The notes below the pieces were generated by a model, which was given only the letters and a program-made list of their open reading frames with translations, ran no database searches and was not told the DNA's origin. This document shows, piece by piece, positions 51,146-54,003 of a DNA stretch of 54,003 nt; position 1 is the stretch's first letter; each line of letters starts with the position of its first letter. The stretch comes from Lactobacillus kullabergensis (GTDB lineage Bacteria > Bacillota > Bacilli > Lactobacillales > Lactobacillaceae): assembly GCF_000967195.1 (NCBI RefSeq), contig NZ_KQ033871.1, forward strand, positions 199,683-253,685, in the 5' to 3' direction. A program made the position numbers and the translations under genes.

Positions 51146-51967
51146 ATGGAAAATTTGAATAAGGCACGACAGTTAGTGCAAAATGCTGACACTGTGATAG
51201 TGGTTGCCGGTAACGGCTTAGCTAAAACCGAAGGACTTGACCTTTTGGGCCAGGAAGATTTTGAACAGAGTTTTCCCGGAGTTGTCCAAAAGTATGATGT
51301 CCATTCAGTCGGCTTTGCGCTTGATCAGCACATTTCTTCTTGGTCAGAAAAGTGGCAGTTATGGTCAAACCTTATTCAAAAATATTCTGTTGATTATCAT
51401 CCTAGTAAAACATTGCAAAAACTGAAGCAATTAATTGATAACAAGCAGTATTTTATTGCTACCTCAGCATTTGGTCACTTTTTTGAAACTGCCGGCTTTA
51501 ATGAAAAACGCATTTTTAATGTGTTTGGCGACTGGACCAAAGCGCAGTGTTCCAGCGGCATCAATCATGGGCTTAAGGATTGTCAGTCTGTCGTTCAAAA
51601 AATTGCTGCCAAGAAGCCTGATACTGGCATAGAAGAATTGGTACCAAAATGTGATGTATGTGGTCAGCCACTGGAAATACATATGCCACTTAATGAGCAC
51701 TTTTATCCAGATACTGAAGCTAACACTCGTTTCCGCTGGTTTTTAACCGGTAATGAAGATAAAGACACTGTTTTTTTGGAATTAGGAGTTGACGAAACGA
51801 GTCCGCAATTACGGGAGCCAATTGAACATTTGGTAGCAGAATTTCCGCAATGGTCCTATGTGGCTGCTGACTTCAAGCAGAAAAATTTATTACCGGAAAT
51901 TCAAGAACGTAGCGCTGGTACAAACGCGGATGCAGCAAGTTTAATTAATAATTTGGTGATGGAGTAG
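51146..51967 (+). CDS. divergent sirtuin, class-M (SirTM)-like
   Basis: A 273-residue NAD-fold protein. VVAGNGLAKTEGLDLLG stands where sirtuins have GAGxSxxSG; YFIATSAFGHFFETAGFNEKRIFNVFGDWTKAQCS parallels the YFVITTNxDxxFxxAGF...GDYGxxQCS region of SirTM. Cysteines in AQCS, LKDC and PKCDVCG could bind zinc. FLELGVDETSP is the final NAD-binding strand. The Asn and Asp of the TNxD motif are absent (SAFGH), so classical catalysis is doubtful. No macrodomain or lipoylation genes are beside it, unlike SirTM operons. ATG 51146 was chosen for its aaaaggt site. Confidence 0.7.
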   Translation: MENLNKARQLVQNADTVIVVAGNGLAKTEGLDLLGQEDFEQSFPGVVQKYDVHSVGFALDQHISSWSEKWQLWSNLIQKYSVDYHPSKTLQKLKQLIDNKQYFIATSAFGHFFETAGFNEKRIFNVFGDWTKAQCSSGINHGLKDCQSVVQKIAAKKPDTGIEELVPKCDVCGQPLEIHMPLNEHFYPDTEANTRFRWFLTGNEDKDTVFLELGVDETSPQLREPIEHLVAEFPQWSYVAADFKQKNLLPEIQERSAGTNADAASLINNLVME

Positions 51968-51976
51968 CTGATTTCA

Positions 51977-52930
51977 ATGAGTATTTACGTAAAAAATGGC
52001 GTACTGCATGTTTCTGGCGTTCAAGATAAGATCCGGGGCAAGGGTCAGGAATGGCCTGACTTCATTTCCGACTACACTATGCTCGATATTGAAACTACGG
52101 GCTTAAACCCATATCGTGATCATGTAACTGAACTTGGTGCAGTTAAAGTGCGTGCTAACAAAGTAGTAGATGAGTTTAGTCAACTGGTTGTTTATCCACG
52201 GTCAAATCATGTACCGAGTTTTATCACTAAGTTAAATTGTATTACTGAAGAACTGCTTCTTAAAGAAGGAAAACCGGTAAAAGAGGCAATGACGGCTTTT
52301 CGCACATTTATTGGTGACGATATTATCATTGGCTATAACGTCAATTTCGATCTCAATTTTTTGTATGATTTAGCACGAAAATTTCATTTGCCGGAGCTAA
52401 GTAACAATTATGTTGATGTGTTGCGCTTAGCTCGAGTATATTATCCGCAGCAGCACAATCGCTTGCTTGACTGCATTCAGCGCGCAGGCATTGCACAAGT
52501 AGAACAGCATCATGGCCTGGCAGATTCCCTTGATACTAAAAAAGTTTATGATGATTTTCGCCGGCATTTTACCCCTGAACTATTGCAAGAAGCACAAGGC
52601 AAACTGAAAAACATTGATTTGCTGCAGGAAGAGCTGGAAGTCTGGGAATTAGGATTTCGTAATCCGGTTAATAATAAAAAGATTGCTTTTGCTCCTGAGG
52701 TGGAAATAAACGGCACTGAAGCTGCTCAAATGGTTAATAATATGAATGGGGTAGCCCAAACTGGTGTCAAAGCTGATACAGACTATTTAATTATGAGTGA
52801 TAATGGCTTTTTCAGTAAAAGTAATCCGGAAACATTGAAGGCAAAAGAATTTAATCATGCAGGCAGCAAGATTAAGCGCTTGTCTGAAAGCTATTTTTTG
52901 AATATGCTGGATGAATGGGCCAGAAGTTAA
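51977..52930 (+). CDS. DnaQ-type 3'-5' exonuclease (DEDDh)
   Basis: A 317-residue protein. Exo I is YTMLDIETTGLNPYRDHVTELGAVKV with D37 and E39; Exo II is IIGYNVNFDLNFLYDLA (Asp); Exo III is QHHGLADSLDTKKVYDD (His and Asp). The DEDDh set is complete. Residues 220-317 form an extra C-terminal domain of unknown role. It lies 9 nt after the sirtuin gene, with a weak ribosome site, so it is probably co-translated. It could be a repair or housekeeping nuclease rather than the Pol III proofreading subunit. Confidence 0.82.
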   Translation: MSIYVKNGVLHVSGVQDKIRGKGQEWPDFISDYTMLDIETTGLNPYRDHVTELGAVKVRANKVVDEFSQLVVYPRSNHVPSFITKLNCITEELLLKEGKPVKEAMTAFRTFIGDDIIIGYNVNFDLNFLYDLARKFHLPELSNNYVDVLRLARVYYPQQHNRLLDCIQRAGIAQVEQHHGLADSLDTKKVYDDFRRHFTPELLQEAQGKLKNIDLLQEELEVWELGFRNPVNNKKIAFAPEVEINGTEAAQMVNNMNGVAQTGVKADTDYLIMSDNGFFSKSNPETLKAKEFNHAGSKIKRLSESYFLNMLDEWARS

Positions 52931-53032
52931 AACTAGAGGCAAGGGATCATCAACCTTGCTTTTTTATTGTTCCTGTTGCAAACAACAGTTCGATTAGCTA
53001 TACTTAATTATTATTAAAAAGGAGCAATGTGA

Positions 53033-53905
53033 ATGGCACGCAGGAGGAGCAGACGAAAAACTAAAACAACTAATGGAGATTTTTGGGCAATAGTCATTAT
53101 TATCTTGTTCTTGTTGTGGTTTGTTTCTACTAAAGGTGGCTCAGACCCAAGCGGACACCAGACAATGAACAGGATCACGCGCAGTGACCGCCAGAAAAGC
53201 AATAAAATTGATAAGGCCAAACCCGCCAATAAGGTTTATGGTGGCTTGTCGCATGAAGACTACCAAAAACTGGCTAATTTAAACTTTAAAAGTGGAAGTT
53301 CTTCTTATATTACTGTTAATAATGACCATTCCACGTTAATTAAAAATGCCTGGCGCCTTAATCGGGTTATTTATTCTGATCTGGACAGTTTAAATCGCAC
53401 ATCTCATTCGAATACAGCCTTTTTACAAAAGCGCAATGTTGCTAATGATAGTTTGAGGGTTCGCCAATTCGTTGAACCGACTGGTTGGCATTATAACCGG
53501 CGCAACGGCACACAAATTTATAATCGTGGACACCTCATCGCGTATTCGGTTTCTGCCGGTATTGACTTTGAAGGCAACTTCAATCCCGGTAATCATTCAG
53601 GTGATCAAAATAACCCTAAAAATTTGTTCACACAGTCTGCTTTTTCCAACCAAAGAATTCAAACAATGTTTGAAAGCCGTATCCGTGTTGCTTTAAGGCA
53701 AAATAAAAAAGTGATTTATCAAGCTACGCCAATTTTTCGAGGAGAGGAATTAATGGCACGTGGTATTAACTTGCAGGCGGTCTCAACTGACGGAGAACTT
53801 GATTTTAATGTTTATCTGTTTAACGTTCAGCCTGGTTATTCTTTTAACTATAACAATGGACGAGCCAAAGTAAATCATGAGATTTTTGTGAAAGATAATT
53901 ACTAA
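53033..53905 (+). CDS. membrane-anchored DNA/RNA non-specific endonuclease
   Basis: A 290-residue nuclease. A basic N-terminus (ARRRSRRKTKTTNG) and one hydrophobic helix (FWAIVIIILFLLWFVST) anchor it with the body outside. The catalytic motif is YNRGHLIAYS with H167 (NRGH in place of DRGH), followed by HSGDQNNPKNLFTQSAFSNQ, the metal-binding Asn region. This is the EndA/NucA-like beta-beta-alpha-metal family. It may degrade external DNA for nutrition or take part in DNA uptake. Ribosome site aaggag. Confidence 0.85.
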   Translation: MARRRSRRKTKTTNGDFWAIVIIILFLLWFVSTKGGSDPSGHQTMNRITRSDRQKSNKIDKAKPANKVYGGLSHEDYQKLANLNFKSGSSSYITVNNDHSTLIKNAWRLNRVIYSDLDSLNRTSHSNTAFLQKRNVANDSLRVRQFVEPTGWHYNRRNGTQIYNRGHLIAYSVSAGIDFEGNFNPGNHSGDQNNPKNLFTQSAFSNQRIQTMFESRIRVALRQNKKVIYQATPIFRGEELMARGINLQAVSTDGELDFNVYLFNVQPGYSFNYNNGRAKVNHEIFVKDNY

Positions 53906-54003
53906 CCAGTAGTTGCTGACAAAATCAGCTTTAAAGAATAACCAAATGTTCGGATAAAATAATAGTTAATATATACAGAGATTAAAAAGAGTGGTAGTAA
54001 CAG
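53906..54003. other. window end
   Basis: No ORF; only a short AT-rich sequence. No terminator is obvious after the nuclease within the window. Confidence 0.3.

Noticed and set aside
1..54003. Insertion sequences, tRNA or rRNA genes, integrase or attachment sites
   Set aside because: Looked for transposase motifs, terminal repeats, cloverleaf patterns and recombinases; none was recognised in either strand.

Overview
The window reads as chromosomal DNA of a low-GC, host- or food-adapted Lactobacillus (sensu stricto). Support comes from the AT-rich codon use, strong GGAGG ribosome sites, a lactobacillar prolyl iminopeptidase and L-2-hydroxyisocaproate dehydrogenase, many PTS and PRD genes, and a type II-A CRISPR system whose repeat resembles those of the L. 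gasseri/crispatus group. The species cannot be fixed by eye.

Left part (1-17.7 kb): carbohydrate and amino-sugar-acid catabolism. After a decayed alpha/beta hydrolase, a LacI-type repressor (minus) faces a six-gene plus-strand operon: GntP-like permease, KDG kinase, hexulose-phosphate-synthase-like enzyme, phosphohexuloisomerase, KDPG aldolase and a TIM-barrel isomerase. The divergent promoter carries a CRE-like site and a perfect operator. Next comes a second, PRD-regulated cassette matching the conserved EF_0829-EF_0839 set: PRD protein, SFCGS/DUF2620, DUF4312, DUF4311 and DUF4310 (probably an uncharacterised transporter), amidohydrolase, D-glucosaminate-6-P ammonia-lyase-like DgaE and aldolase DgaF. 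It is followed by MupG, an orphan lactose/cellobiose-type EIIC and a small membrane protein. Both operons end in KDPG cleavage to pyruvate and glyceraldehyde-3-P.

Middle part (17.8-36.4 kb): an MFS efflux pump with a TetR regulator; an aromatic-amino-acid-type ABC transporter (ATPase, permease, two paralogous lipoproteins; minus); a LevR-type sigma-54 activator, a -24/-12 promoter and a mannose-family PTS operon carrying a six-hairpin glycosidase and a GH172 (DUF2961) enzyme, directly followed by rpoN; then an aldo/keto reductase and L-HicDH. Each ABC lipoprotein gene is preceded by a sigma-A promoter, a 21-codon leader ORF with a tyrosine-rich end, and mutually exclusive antiterminator/terminator hairpins. 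This is a duplicated ribosome-mediated attenuator and is the strongest candidate for an undescribed system here.

Right part (36.4-54 kb): a complete type II-A locus with cas9, a minus-strand tracrRNA between cas9 and cas1, cas1, cas2, a frameshifted csn2 and an array of 21 repeats and 20 spacers, several of them duplicated. Then come an MFS protein, a ThyX-like protein whose motifs are in circularly permuted order, a GT2 glycosyltransferase, prolyl iminopeptidase, two tiny stop-interrupted ORFs, a DUF3290/DUF421 pair, a divergent class-M-like sirtuin, a DnaQ-type exonuclease and a membrane-anchored NRGH nuclease. No tRNA, rRNA or insertion sequence was recognised.
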